Shown one piece after another: positions 42,775 to 51,036 of a stretch of DNA of 64,000 nucleotides. Under the pieces are notes generated by a model. The model had not been told where the DNA came from and ran no database searches. It worked only from the letters and a program-made list of their open reading frames with translations. Source of the DNA: Rhodobium gokarnense. Its GTDB lineage: Bacteria; Pseudomonadota; Alphaproteobacteria; Rhizobiales; Rhodobiaceae. The position numbers and the translations under genes are program-made. Positions within the stretch are counted from its first letter, which is position 1, and each line of letters starts with the position of its first letter. The stretch spans positions 124,001-188,000 of the forward strand of contig NZ_JAOQNS010000010.1 in assembly GCF_025961475.1 (NCBI RefSeq). The letters run 5' to 3'.

Positions 42775-43242
42775 TCAAGCCTCCCAGTAACGCTGCATGA
42801 TCTCCGCCGCCCACTCCGGCTCGCGGACCGTCCCACGCGGCAAAAATCCTTTCATTACCGGTTTGATGTCGAGGATCGGCGAGCCGTCGATGGCGTCGAG
42901 GCCGCGGACCTCGACGGCAGTGCCGGAGACGGCGACGATCTCGCAGATCGAGACGCCGATGCGGTTGGGCCTGTTCTTGCCGCGCTGGGCGAAGATGCCG
43001 ACCAGGGGCCAGTCCTTGCGGCCGCGCGGATGGCGGGCGCCGGCGGTGATCTTGTCGTCCGGCACACGGTTAAAGACGAAGACGACCTCGGCGTGGGAGA
43101 AGTCGGCAAGGCCGTAGAGCGCCTCCTCGGAAAAGCGCGAGGTGTCGAGTTCCAGCCGGCAGAGGCTCCTGCCCCAGTCGTCGTCTTCCGGGACGTCGCG
43201 GCCGCCGCGTACGGTGCCGATCGGGTCTATGTCGAGTTTCAT
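42775..43242 (-). CDS. trmO: tRNA methyltransferase O-like protein (TrmO/TsaA, UPF0066)
   Basis: 155 residues, a single-domain TsaA-like beta barrel. Family motifs are IDPIGTVR at the start, DFSHAEVVFVFNRV, RKDWPLVGIFAQRGKNRPNRIGVSICEI and GLDAIDGSPILDIKPVM. TrmO uses SAM to N6-methylate t6A37 in threonine tRNA. The length lacks the second C-terminal domain of E. coli TrmO, as is usual in alphaproteobacteria. It appears monocistronic. Confidence 0.85.
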   Translation of the reverse strand: MKLDIDPIGTVRGGRDVPEDDDWGRSLCRLELDTSRFSEEALYGLADFSHAEVVFVFNRVPDDKITAGARHPRGRKDWPLVGIFAQRGKNRPNRIGVSICEIVAVSGTAVEVRGLDAIDGSPILDIKPVMKGFLPRGTVREPEWAAEIMQRYWEA

Positions 43243-43359
43243 GGCTGAAAAAATCCTTCTTACGAACGGGCATTGACCGGGGGCATAGGACCATCTGCAA
43301 CGCCTTGTCTTTCAAATCCGTCGTTCGTGCTCGATCCAGGTCGTCAATGCCCTTTGAAA

Positions 43360-44289
43360 TCAGTCCTCAATGGCGCGGGCGTCCCAGAGGCCGCGGGCGA
43401 TGGCGTCGAGCACGAAGTTCACGAGAAGCTGGCGGACGGTCTCGCGGGCATAGGTGGCGGGGCGCTCCGACAATTCGCACAGGCAGAGCGTGCGGAAAAG
43501 CTCCGGGGCGATGATCGGCCGGGCGTTCAGCCGGCCGGCCTCCAGGTGCTCGCGCATCAGGTGGCGGGTGGCGATCACGCAGCCGAGGCCGGCAAGCAGC
43601 GAGCCGGTGATCGCCTGGACCGAATTGAGATGCAGCCGGGCGCGGGCCTCCAGCTTCTTCAGCAGCGTCGCGTCGTCGACGATGGCACGGGCCGGCAGGC
43701 CCCGGCGCAACAGGATGATCGGCAGGTCCAGAAGATCGTCGAAGGCGAGCGGTGCGTCGGCCTCGCCGATGACGTCGGCCCGGCCAATGCAGACCATGCG
43801 CTCTTCCAGCAGCGGCCGGGAGCGCAGGCGCGGATCGAGCGGCGGATTGTAGACCATGGCAAGGTCGATCTCCGAGGCCATCAGCTCCATGAGCGTCGCG
43901 CCGGACAGGCTCTCCGACAAGGCAAGGCGCAGCTTCGGATAGTCGCACGCGACCTTTTCCAGGAGCGGCACGCCGATGGTCTTGACCGCGGAAAAGGCCA
44001 TGCCGACGGCGACCTCGCCGGAGATCTCCCGGCCGGCGTCGCGCACGTCGCGTTCGGCGCTGGCGATCGCGCGCAGGATCCCCCTTGCATGCTCGAACAG
44101 GCGCTCGCCGGCCGCCGTCGGCTGCATGCCGCGTGGTTTCCTGACGAAAAGCGCCGTCGCCAGTTCCTCTTCCAGATTGGCCAGGTGGTGACTGAGGGCG
44201 GAGGGCGCGATATGAAGCGCCTCGGAGGCCCGCGACAGCGACCGGGCCTCGAAGATCGCGGCGAAGTAACGGAGCTGGCGGGAGTCCAT
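43360..44289 (-). CDS. LysR-family regulator of the CoA-transferase/TRAP cluster
   Basis: 309 residues from the ATG at 44287-44289. The winged helix (ARSLSRASEALHIAPSALSHHLANLEEELA) is followed by a LysR effector domain. It is divergent from caiB, with three TTCGAA repeats in the shared gap, so it is the obvious local regulator of the CoA-transferase, lyase and TRAP genes. The effector is probably the transported acid or its CoA ester. Confidence 0.88.
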   Translation of the reverse strand: MDSRQLRYFAAIFEARSLSRASEALHIAPSALSHHLANLEEELATALFVRKPRGMQPTAAGERLFEHARGILRAIASAERDVRDAGREISGEVAVGMAFSAVKTIGVPLLEKVACDYPKLRLALSESLSGATLMELMASEIDLAMVYNPPLDPRLRSRPLLEERMVCIGRADVIGEADAPLAFDDLLDLPIILLRRGLPARAIVDDATLLKKLEARARLHLNSVQAITGSLLAGLGCVIATRHLMREHLEAGRLNARPIIAPELFRTLCLCELSERPATYARETVRQLLVNFVLDAIARGLWDARAIED

Positions 44290-44304
44290 CCTGCGTTCTA
44301 TTTT

Positions 44305-44339
44305 TTCGAATGACAATTTCGAATCAATAGAATTTCGAA
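44305..44339. promoter_or_regulatory. Triple TTCGAA motif in the LysR/caiB gap
   Basis: TTCGAA occurs at 44305-44310, 44318-44323 and 44334-44339, each with AT-rich flanks, spaced 13 and 16 bp. The cluster starts 16 bp from the LysR gene and ends 62 bp before caiB. Repeated half-sites in a divergent gap are typical of LysR operators. Confidence 0.5.
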
Positions 44340-44400
44340 CATGACCCGGCAACACTAAACTCCGCCGCTCGTAACTAAGAGCAACAAGGGCAGGGAGCCC

Positions 44401-45591
44401 ATGGAACCAGCTTTCAAACCGCTCGACGGCGTCCGCGTCGTGGAGATGAGCCACATGATTCTCGGACCGTCCTGCGGGATGTTCCTAAGCTTCCTCGGCG
44501 CCGAGGTGATCAAGGTCGAGCCGCCGGAGGGCGACAAGACCCGCGACCTTACCGGCATGGGCCGGGGCTTCTTTCCGACCTTCAACCGCGGCAAGAAGTC
44601 CGTGACGCTGGACCTGAAGTCCGATGCCGGCCGCGCCGCCCTCGACAAGCTGCTGAAGACCGCGGATGTGTTCGTCGAAAACTTCCGCGACGTCTCGCTC
44701 GCCAAGATGGGCTTTGCGCCGGAGATGCTGCGCGAGAAATATCCGCGCCTCGTCGTTGCCTCCTGCAAGGGCTTCCTGCACGGCCCCTACAAGGAGCGGA
44801 CGGCGCTCGACGAGGTCGTGCAGATGATGACCGGCATGGCCTATATGACGGGGCCGACCGGCCGGCCGCTGCGCATCGGCTCCTCAGCCAACGACATCAT
44901 GGCCGGCCTCTTCGGCGCCCTGTCGGTGCTGGCGGCCCTGTTCGAGCGCGACAAGGACGGCAAGGGCCGCGCCGTGCGCGTCGGCCTGTTCGAGAACTGC
45001 CTCCTGCTCGTCGCCCAGCACATGGTGCAGTTCGACATCGAGGGCCGCGAGGCGCCGCCGATGCCGGAGCGGGATTTCTCCTGGCCGGTCTATGACATCT
45101 TCCAGACCTCCGGCGGCCGGCAGATCTTCGTCGGTGCCGTCACCGAGGGCCAGTGGGGCATCCTCTGCCGGATCCTGAAGCTGCAGGAACTCCTCGACCA
45201 TCCCGACCTGCAATCGCGCATGGCGCAGATCGATGCCCGCGAGTGGACCGTGCCGATCTTTGCCGAGGCGATCGCCAAGCGCGACTTCGACGAGCTCGCC
45301 GCGGCCTTTGAGGAGACCGGCATCCCGTTCTCGCCGATCGCCCGGCCGGCGGAGATGTATGACGATCCGCACGTCAACCGGCCCGGCGGCCTCATCACCA
45401 CGACCATGGCCGACGGCACCACCTTCCGGGCGCCGGGGCTGCCGGTGGAAATCGACGGCCAGTCCTTCACCTGCCACGGCGAATACCTCGCCGACATCGG
45501 CGCCGACAGCACCGAGGTGCTGACGGAGCTGGGGCTCAGCGAGGCGGAGATCGCGGCCGCGCGCGGGACCTCCAAGGGGGAGGCGGCATGA
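44401..45591 (+). CDS. CaiB/BaiF family (class III) CoA-transferase
   Basis: 396 residues. Family landmarks are GVRVVEMSHMILGPSCGMFLSFLGAEVIKVEPPEGDK (in part), FNRGKKSVTLDLKSDAGR, and VFVENFRDVSLAKMGFAPEML near the expected catalytic Asp. Class III transferases move CoA between acids, for example formyl-CoA to oxalate, succinyl-CoA to glutarate or HMG. It lies in one operon with an HMG-CoA-lyase-like enzyme and a TRAP transporter, so it probably activates the imported acid. The substrate cannot be read from sequence. It overlaps the next gene by 4 bp. Confidence 0.9.
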   Translation: MEPAFKPLDGVRVVEMSHMILGPSCGMFLSFLGAEVIKVEPPEGDKTRDLTGMGRGFFPTFNRGKKSVTLDLKSDAGRAALDKLLKTADVFVENFRDVSLAKMGFAPEMLREKYPRLVVASCKGFLHGPYKERTALDEVVQMMTGMAYMTGPTGRPLRIGSSANDIMAGLFGALSVLAALFERDKDGKGRAVRVGLFENCLLLVAQHMVQFDIEGREAPPMPERDFSWPVYDIFQTSGGRQIFVGAVTEGQWGILCRILKLQELLDHPDLQSRMAQIDAREWTVPIFAEAIAKRDFDELAAAFEETGIPFSPIARPAEMYDDPHVNRPGGLITTTMADGTTFRAPGLPVEIDGQSFTCHGEYLADIGADSTEVLTELGLSEAEIAAARGTSKGEAA

Positions 45592-46532
45592 GCCGGGCGG
45601 CAGAGATTTACCCCCGGGCCGGCGTTTCCTTGCGCGAGGTCGGCTTGCGCGACGGGCTGCAACTGGTCAAGGCCTTCCCGTCGACCGCCGGCAAGACCGA
45701 ATGGATCAAGCGGGCCCATGGCGCGGGCGTGAGGCATTTCGAGGTCGGCTCGTTCCTTCCCGCCAGCCGGATGCCGCAATTCGCCGATCTCCGCGAACTC
45801 ATCGGCGTCATCGCCGGCCTTGAGGGCGCGCGCTCCGCGGCGCTCGCCCTCAACGAGCGCGGCGCGGACGATGCGATGGCCTCCGGCGTCGACGAGGTGG
45901 TCTGCGTCGTCTCGGCGACGGAGGAGCACAGCCAGGCCAATATGCGCCGCTCGCGCGAGGCGGCGATCGACCTGGTGCGTACCACGACTGAGAAGGCCGC
46001 CGACGCACCGAAGCGGCCGCTGGTGATGGCGGCGATCTCCATGGCCTTCGGCTGCTCCATCGCCGGGCCGGTCGACCCCGCCGAGGTGGTGCGGCTCGCC
46101 GGTGCCTGCTTGGACGCCGGCGCCGATATCGTCGGCGTCGCCGATACGGTCGGTTTCTGCGGCCCGAAACAGGTCGAAGAGCTGTGTACGGATATCGGCA
46201 AGCTCTGCGGCGACATCCCCTATCTGGTGCATCTGCACGACACCCGCGGCATGGGCATCGCCAATGCGGCGGCCGCCCTCAATGCCGGGGCGCGCATCCT
46301 TGACGGGTCTATCGGCGGCCTCGGCGGCTGCCCCTTTGCGCCGGGCGCCACCGGCAACGTCGTCTTCGAGGACCTCGTCTATCTGTGCGAGACGATGGGA
46401 TTTGCCACCGGCATCGACCTTGAGGCACTGTTCCCGGTACGCGAGATCCTTGCGAACGAAATGCCGAACGAGCCGCTCTACGGCGCGCTCGCCAGGGCCG
46501 GCCTTCCGGCGACGGTCTCCTACCGGCACTGA
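45588..46532 (+). CDS. Hydroxymethylglutaryl-CoA lyase family protein
   Basis: 314 residues, a DRE-TIM metallolyase. The metal and catalytic motifs are EVGLRDGLQ, VHLHDTRGMG with two His ligands, and the signature SIGGLGGCPFAPGATGNVVFED with the mobile-loop Cys. HMG-CoA lyases split HMG-CoA to acetoacetate and acetyl-CoA; paralogues act on citramalyl-CoA and similar esters. Linked to a CoA-transferase, it gives a two-step route from a free 3-hydroxy acid to central metabolites. In leucine degradation it would sit with liu genes, which are absent here. Confidence 0.88.
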   Translation: MSRAAEIYPRAGVSLREVGLRDGLQLVKAFPSTAGKTEWIKRAHGAGVRHFEVGSFLPASRMPQFADLRELIGVIAGLEGARSAALALNERGADDAMASGVDEVVCVVSATEEHSQANMRRSREAAIDLVRTTTEKAADAPKRPLVMAAISMAFGCSIAGPVDPAEVVRLAGACLDAGADIVGVADTVGFCGPKQVEELCTDIGKLCGDIPYLVHLHDTRGMGIANAAAALNAGARILDGSIGGLGGCPFAPGATGNVVFEDLVYLCETMGFATGIDLEALFPVREILANEMPNEPLYGALARAGLPATVSYRH

Positions 46533-46590
46533 CATAGCTGGCCAATCCCATCCCACCGATGCATAAGAACGACAGTCAGGGAGAGATCAT

Positions 46591-47571
46591 ATGAAGCTGT
46601 CACACATCCTCGTCGCCACCTGCATGCTCGCCGCGACATCGACCGCGACGATGGCGGCGGAGACCATGCGCTGCAGCCATCAGCTTCCGCCGGGCCACCA
46701 CATCGCCAAGGTCATCGACCGCTGGGCCGAGGAGGTCGAGAAGCAGTCGAACGGCGATATCGACGTGCAGATCTTCGGCGCCGGCAGCCTGGTCGGTGCG
46801 CGCGAGAACATCGTCGCGACCGCCAAGGGCGACGTGGAATGCGCGTTCTCGGTGAACTTCCAGTGGGGCAAGACCCTGCCGATCATGAACGTCACCATGG
46901 CGCCGTTCGCCTTCAGCGACCTCGACATCTGGCGCAAATGGCCGGAGTCGGAGGCCGCCGCGTTCCTCGACCAGAAGCTTGAGGACAAGGGCCTGAAGAA
47001 CGTCGTCTGGCTGTTCACCACCAATACCTCGGTGTTCACCTCCAACGAGCGCTTTCTCCTCAAGCCGGAAGACTTCAACGGCGTGAAGATCCGCGGCCTG
47101 GAGCCGTCCTTCAACGCCTCGCTGGAAGCGCTCGGCGCGGCGCCCAGCTCCATGTCCGGCTCCAAGGTCTACCAGGCGCTCGCCACCGGCGTCATCGATG
47201 CCGGCCTCACCGACATCGCGGCAGCCGTCTCGCGCAAATATTACGAGGTGCAGGACCACTTCGTCGTGCTGCCGGTGATCTCGGTCTATTTCCACGGCTA
47301 TGTGAACCCGAAATTCTATGACGGCCTCTCCGACGCCAACAAGGCGGCGCTGAAGGCGGCCGGCGACAAGGCGGCGGAATGGGCCATCGAGGCCTCCGTG
47401 GACGCCGCCTCCAAGGCCCCGGACGAACTGCGCGAGAAGGGTGCCGAGGTGCACATCGCCACCGAGGAAGAGATCGAGGCGCTGGAAGCGGCCATGCGGC
47501 CGGCGTTCGACGAGAACTTCGCCAACAATGACGACGCTAAGAAGCTGATCGAGCTGATCGGCAAGCTTTAG
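46591..47571 (+). CDS. dctP: TRAP transporter substrate-binding protein (DctP family)
   Basis: 326 residues with a signal peptide (LVATCMLAATSTATMAAE, cleavage near residue 23). The DctP core is complete: RCSHQLPPGHHIAKVIDRW, VQIFGAGSLVGARENI, and FNGVKIRGLEPSFNASLEALG, where the Arg that binds the substrate carboxylate is expected. It collects the substrate in the periplasm for DctQM. A clean ribosome site (AGGGAG) precedes it, 58 bp after the lyase gene. The substrate is probably a short dicarboxylate, given the enzymes encoded upstream. Confidence 0.92.
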   Translation: MKLSHILVATCMLAATSTATMAAETMRCSHQLPPGHHIAKVIDRWAEEVEKQSNGDIDVQIFGAGSLVGARENIVATAKGDVECAFSVNFQWGKTLPIMNVTMAPFAFSDLDIWRKWPESEAAAFLDQKLEDKGLKNVVWLFTTNTSVFTSNERFLLKPEDFNGVKIRGLEPSFNASLEALGAAPSSMSGSKVYQALATGVIDAGLTDIAAAVSRKYYEVQDHFVVLPVISVYFHGYVNPKFYDGLSDANKAALKAAGDKAAEWAIEASVDAASKAPDELREKGAEVHIATEEEIEALEAAMRPAFDENFANNDDAKKLIELIGKL

Positions 47572-47583
47572 ACCAGAGGCTCC

Positions 47584-48114
47584 ATGTCTCACGACGACAA
47601 AGGCGAGGGGGCGCAGGACGCCCCCTCTTTGCCGAAAGGCTTCCTGACCTGGCCGGGCCGGCTCGGCGGCATCGTCGCCTCCGCGCTGGTGCTCGCCGTC
47701 CTGGCGCTGGTCGTCTATGCGATCCTGCAGCGATACTTCCTCGATACGCCGCTGAAATGGGGCGACGAACTTTCCGGCTACCTGCTGGTTGCGCTGGTCA
47801 TGCTGGGCGCGGCGGAAACGCTGCGGCACGGCGAGCACATCGCCATCGATCTCGTCACCGGCAAGGTCGGGCCGACGTTGAAGCGGCTCCTTGCGGTTAT
47901 CGCCAATCTCGCCGTCATCGGCTTTGCCGTCGTCCTCGGCCTCAGCGCCTGGGAGTCCATCTCCTTTGCCTATGATTTCGGGTCCTATTCGCCGGGCTAT
48001 CTGGAAGTGGCGACCTGGATCCCGCAGCTTCCGATGCTGATCGGCGCCGGGCTCCTCATCCTCCTCGCCCTTGCGCTTCTCATCCGCCACATCGCCGGGA
48101 AGGACGCGGCATGA
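47584..48114 (+). CDS. dctQ: TRAP transporter small membrane subunit (DctQ)
   Basis: 176 residues with four predicted membrane helices. DctQ motifs are YAILQRYFLDTPLKWGDELSGYLLVALVMLGAAETLRHGEHIAIDL. It anchors and couples DctM in the Na+-driven carrier. It starts 12 bp after dctP and overlaps dctM by 4 bp. Confidence 0.92.
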   Translation: MSHDDKGEGAQDAPSLPKGFLTWPGRLGGIVASALVLAVLALVVYAILQRYFLDTPLKWGDELSGYLLVALVMLGAAETLRHGEHIAIDLVTGKVGPTLKRLLAVIANLAVIGFAVVLGLSAWESISFAYDFGSYSPGYLEVATWIPQLPMLIGAGLLILLALALLIRHIAGKDAA

Positions 48115-49397
48115 CCGCGGTCGTCGTCTTTGCCGGGCTGATCCTCCTGCTCCTCATCGGCATTCCGATCTTTGCCGCCCTCGGCCTGATGGCGACGGCG
48201 ATCCTCCTCATCTTCGAGGGCAACGTCTCGGCCGTCGCCGACACGGTCTTTTCCCATCTCAACAAGGACCTTCTGACCGCCATTCCTCTCTTCGTGCTGA
48301 TGGCGCAGATCATGATCCGGGCGAAGGTGATCGACGATCTCTACGAGTTCGCCCACACCGTCGTCGGCCATATCCGCGGCGGCCTCGGTGTCGCCACGGT
48401 GCTCTCCTGCACGATCTTTGCCGCGATCTCCGGCTCGTCCGTCGCCACGGCCCTTTCCATCGGCTCCACTGCAGTGCCGCAGATGAAGCGGTTCGGCTAT
48501 CCGACCCGCGATGCGCTCGGCGTCGTTGCCGCCGGCGGCACGCTCGGCATCCTCATTCCGCCGTCCGGGCCGATGATCCTCTATGCCATCGTCTCTGAGG
48601 TCTCGATCGGGGCGCTGTTCCTGGCCGGCATCATCCCGGGCGTGCTGATGGCGCTGGCCTTTTCCGTCTTCTGCGTCGTCCAGGCGACGCGGCGCGCCGG
48701 CGTCAAGGCGCCGGAAATGGCGGCGTTCTCCAAGATGGTCGCGGCGACGCGGCGCTCGATCTGGGCGCTGATGGCGCCGCCCGTCGTCATGGGCGGGATC
48801 TATTTCGGCATCTTCACCGCCTCGGAGGCTGCGGCCGCCGGCTGCGTCTATGCGCTCGCCGTTGCCGTCCTCGCCTACCGCAATTTCGGCCTTTCCGATC
48901 TCTGGGCCTCGGCCCAGCAGACCATGCGCACCTCGGTGATGGTGTTCATGATCATCGCCGGCGCGGCAATGTTCGGCCATGCCATCACCATCATCCGCCT
49001 GCCGGTCGGCGTCACGGAAATGGTCGCCAATCTCGGCCTCGGGCCGGTCGGCTTCATCGTTGCTGTGATGGGCCTCGTCTTCGTCCTCGGCATGTTCCTG
49101 GAGACGATCTCCATCATCCTGATCACCACGCCGATCCTGTTGCCGACCATGCACCAGCTCGGCATCGATCCGATCTGGTACGGGGTTCTCCTGATGATCA
49201 ATCTGGAGCTGGCGCTGATCACGCCGCCGGTCGGCATGAACCTCTTCGTCATCAAGGGCATTACCGACGCGCCGCTGTCCGACGTGGTGCGCGGCGCCGC
49301 CCCCTTCGTCGCCCTGATGATCGGCGGCCTGGCGCTGCTCATTGCCGTTCCCGAACTCGCAACCTGGTTGCCGGTGACCGCCGGCTTCGGCCGCTGA
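48111..49397 (+). CDS. dctM: TRAP transporter large permease subunit (DctM)
   Basis: 428 residues with about 12 membrane helices, the ion-coupled transport subunit. DctM landmarks are the FAAISGSSVATALSIGSTAVPQM loop, AAGGTLGILIPPSGPMILYAI, LGMFLETISIILITTPILLP and LALITPPVGMNLFVIKGI. It ends the regulator-enzyme-transporter cluster. About 300 bp of AT-richer DNA separate it from the complex-I-like operon, so the two are probably separate transcripts. Confidence 0.93.
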   Translation: MTAVVVFAGLILLLLIGIPIFAALGLMATAILLIFEGNVSAVADTVFSHLNKDLLTAIPLFVLMAQIMIRAKVIDDLYEFAHTVVGHIRGGLGVATVLSCTIFAAISGSSVATALSIGSTAVPQMKRFGYPTRDALGVVAAGGTLGILIPPSGPMILYAIVSEVSIGALFLAGIIPGVLMALAFSVFCVVQATRRAGVKAPEMAAFSKMVAATRRSIWALMAPPVVMGGIYFGIFTASEAAAAGCVYALAVAVLAYRNFGLSDLWASAQQTMRTSVMVFMIIAGAAMFGHAITIIRLPVGVTEMVANLGLGPVGFIVAVMGLVFVLGMFLETISIILITTPILLPTMHQLGIDPIWYGVLLMINLELALITPPVGMNLFVIKGITDAPLSDVVRGAAPFVALMIGGLALLIAVPELATWLPVTAGFGR

Positions 49398-49699
49398 CCG
49401 CCCCGACATAGGCCCGTGGAAACTGCGGGGATTTCCGCGGATTCGCGTCTGTACTGCTGACCTTTCTGCGGTCAATTGCCCGGGAATATAGTATCATTTC
49501 CGAATGTTATAGTTTTCTAATAAATGCTACCAAAGGCTGATCCTCGCATCGGGCGAATCGGCACCTCCTCCTGACCCCGTCTTTCCGCCGGTTTGCTGCT
49601 GCCCGAACTTTCGGATCTGCCGCCGTTCCCGCCCTCCTCTGGGCTTTCGGATCGGATGCGATGCGCGGCAAGAGGGGCTGCCTTCAGGGAGACGCTGCC
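49398..49699 (+). promoter_or_regulatory. Promoter and leader region of the mbx-like operon
   Basis: 302 bp without a gene. AT-rich DNA at about 49485-49525 includes TATAGTATCAT, a plausible -10 region, which would give a leader of roughly 190 nt. CTTTCGGATC occurs twice, at 49608-49617 and 49644-49653, 36 bp apart, as a possible regulator site. I see no FNR-type TTGAT-N4-ATCAA box. A ribosome site (CAGGGAGACG) precedes the ATG at 49700. Confidence 0.4.
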
Positions 49700-50197
49700 A
49701 TGGGCAGGGTGCGCAATTCGGCCGAGCTTTTCGCGACCCTGCTGCTGTTCTGGATCCTGTTGAACGGAACCCTGGCGCCCGGCACGCTCGCCGTCGGCGC
49801 CGCCGCGGCCATCGCCATCGTCCTCTTCTACACGGACGGGCTGTCGTTCCTGTCTCACTTCCGGCCGGTGCCGAAGTCCTTCACCGCTTCCGTCCTTTTC
49901 GTCTTCTATTTCCTCGGTGAGTTGGTCCGCTCCAACATCGCGCTTGCGCGGATCGTGCTGTCGCCGGAGCTGCCCATCAAGCCGGGCATCGTCAAGGTGC
50001 GCACCAGGCTGAAGAGCCCCATGGGCCGGCTGCTGCTCGCCAATTCCATCACGCTGACGCCGGGAACGCTCTCCGTCGAGCTCGCCGGCGAATGGCTCTA
50101 CGTGCACTGGGTGACGGTCGACGCCACCGACAATGAGGGGGCGACGGCAAAGATCGTCGCCGGCTTCGAGCGCTATCTTGAGGTCATGTATGGTTGA
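49700..50197 (+). CDS. MrpE-like subunit (MbxA position) of a complex-I-like antiporter module
   Basis: 165 residues from the ATG at 49700; an upstream ATG at 49661 lacks a ribosome site. It has two or three N-terminal membrane helices and a soluble C-terminal domain (SPMGRLLLANSITLTPGTLSVEL), the MrpE/MnhE signature. In Mrp antiporters this subunit is small and peripheral. Here it opens an operon whose members overlap by a few bases each, so subunits are made in fixed proportion. In archaeal membrane-bound hydrogenase and MBX complexes the equivalent is subunit A. Confidence 0.9.
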   Translation: MGRVRNSAELFATLLLFWILLNGTLAPGTLAVGAAAAIAIVLFYTDGLSFLSHFRPVPKSFTASVLFVFYFLGELVRSNIALARIVLSPELPIKPGIVKVRTRLKSPMGRLLLANSITLTPGTLSVELAGEWLYVHWVTVDATDNEGATAKIVAGFERYLEVMYG

Positions 50198-50450
50198 GGT
50201 CCTGATCACCGTCGCCGGTGTCATCGCCGGCGCGGCCTTCTTCCTGGCGCTGGTGCGCTTCGTCAAGGGCCCGCGCGCCGTCGACCGGGTCATCGCCTTC
50301 GACGTTCTCACCATCATCGCGATCACCGGCATGGTGCTGGTGGCGCTCGTGGAAGGCCGGGTCATCTATCTCGACGTGGCGCTGGTCTATGCGCTGCTCT
50401 CCTTCCTCGGCGTCATCGTCATCGCCCGCTACCTGGAAGGGGCGTCGTGA
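50190..50450 (+). CDS. MrpF-like subunit (MbxB position)
   Basis: 86 residues with three membrane helices. The motif FVKGPRAVDRVIAFDVLTIIAITGMVLVAL is the MrpF/MnhF core. It overlaps the MrpE-like gene by 8 bp. Part of the Na+/H+ antiporter-like arm of the complex; archaeal equivalent is subunit B. Confidence 0.92.
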   Translation: MVEVLITVAGVIAGAAFFLALVRFVKGPRAVDRVIAFDVLTIIAITGMVLVALVEGRVIYLDVALVYALLSFLGVIVIARYLEGAS

Positions 50451-50779
50451 TGCTGGATCTCCTCGGCGCCATCGTGCTCGTTGCCGGCACCGTGTTCCTG
50501 CTGCTCGGCGGGCTCGGGCTCTACCGCATGCCGGACACCTTCAACCGCATCCAGGCCGGCACCAAGACGACGACCCTCGGCACGCTCCTGACCCTTGCCG
50601 GCGTCGCCCTCCTGGAACCGGCCTGGACGTTGAAGCTGCTGCTCATCGGGCTGTTCCTGCTGTTCACCAACCCGTTGTCATCCCAGGTGCTGGCGCGGTC
50701 CGCGCACCGCACGCGCGTGGCGCAGACGCATGAGGTTCAGGTCGACCGGCTCGCCGACGATACGGGAGAGACGGCATGA
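50450..50779 (+). CDS. MrpG-like subunit (MbxC position)
   Basis: 109 residues from the ATG at 50450, which shares its A with the preceding TGA. Three membrane helices; the LGLYRMPDTFNRIQAGTKTTTLGTLL segment is the MrpG/MnhG signature. A hydrophilic tail of about 25 residues follows the last helix. Archaeal equivalent is subunit C. Confidence 0.92.
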   Translation: MLDLLGAIVLVAGTVFLLLGGLGLYRMPDTFNRIQAGTKTTTLGTLLTLAGVALLEPAWTLKLLLIGLFLLFTNPLSSQVLARSAHRTRVAQTHEVQVDRLADDTGETA

Positions 50780-51036
50780 GCGCGTTCCTGCCCGTCATGA
50801 GCGTCGTCGTCGCGCTCGCCACCATCGGGGCGGCGTTCGTTGCCATCCGCGTTGACAGCCTGCCGGTGGCGATCCTGTCGGCCGGCGCCGTCTCGCTGTT
50901 CGCCTCGGTGCTGTTCCTGATCCTTGCCGCGCCGGACGTCGCCATGACGGAAGCCGCGATTGGCAGCGGGCTCACCACCTTCCTCTTCTTCTTCGTCCTC
51001 GGACGGGTCGGCGGCGGGGAGCAGGACAATGATTAG
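50776..51036 (+). CDS. DUF4040/MbhD-like membrane subunit (MbxD position)
   Basis: 86 residues with three membrane helices. The AAPDVAMTEAAIGSGLTTFLFFFVL segment matches the DUF4040 part of MrpA/MrpB and archaeal MbhD/MbxD. In Mrp this piece is fused in MrpA; its separate form is characteristic of the hydrogenase/MBX-type arrangement. It ends in a short polar tail and overlaps the next gene by 8 bp. Confidence 0.88.
   Translation: MSAFLPVMSVVVALATIGAAFVAIRVDSLPVAILSAGAVSLFASVLFLILAAPDVAMTEAAIGSGLTTFLFFFVLGRVGGGEQDND

Noticed and set aside
43268-43352. GGGCATTGA (43268-43276) and TCAATGCCC (43344-43352), an inverted repeat in the trmO/LysR gap
   Set aside because: The arms are 67 bases apart and no promoter or RNA fold stands out, so I do not assign a function.
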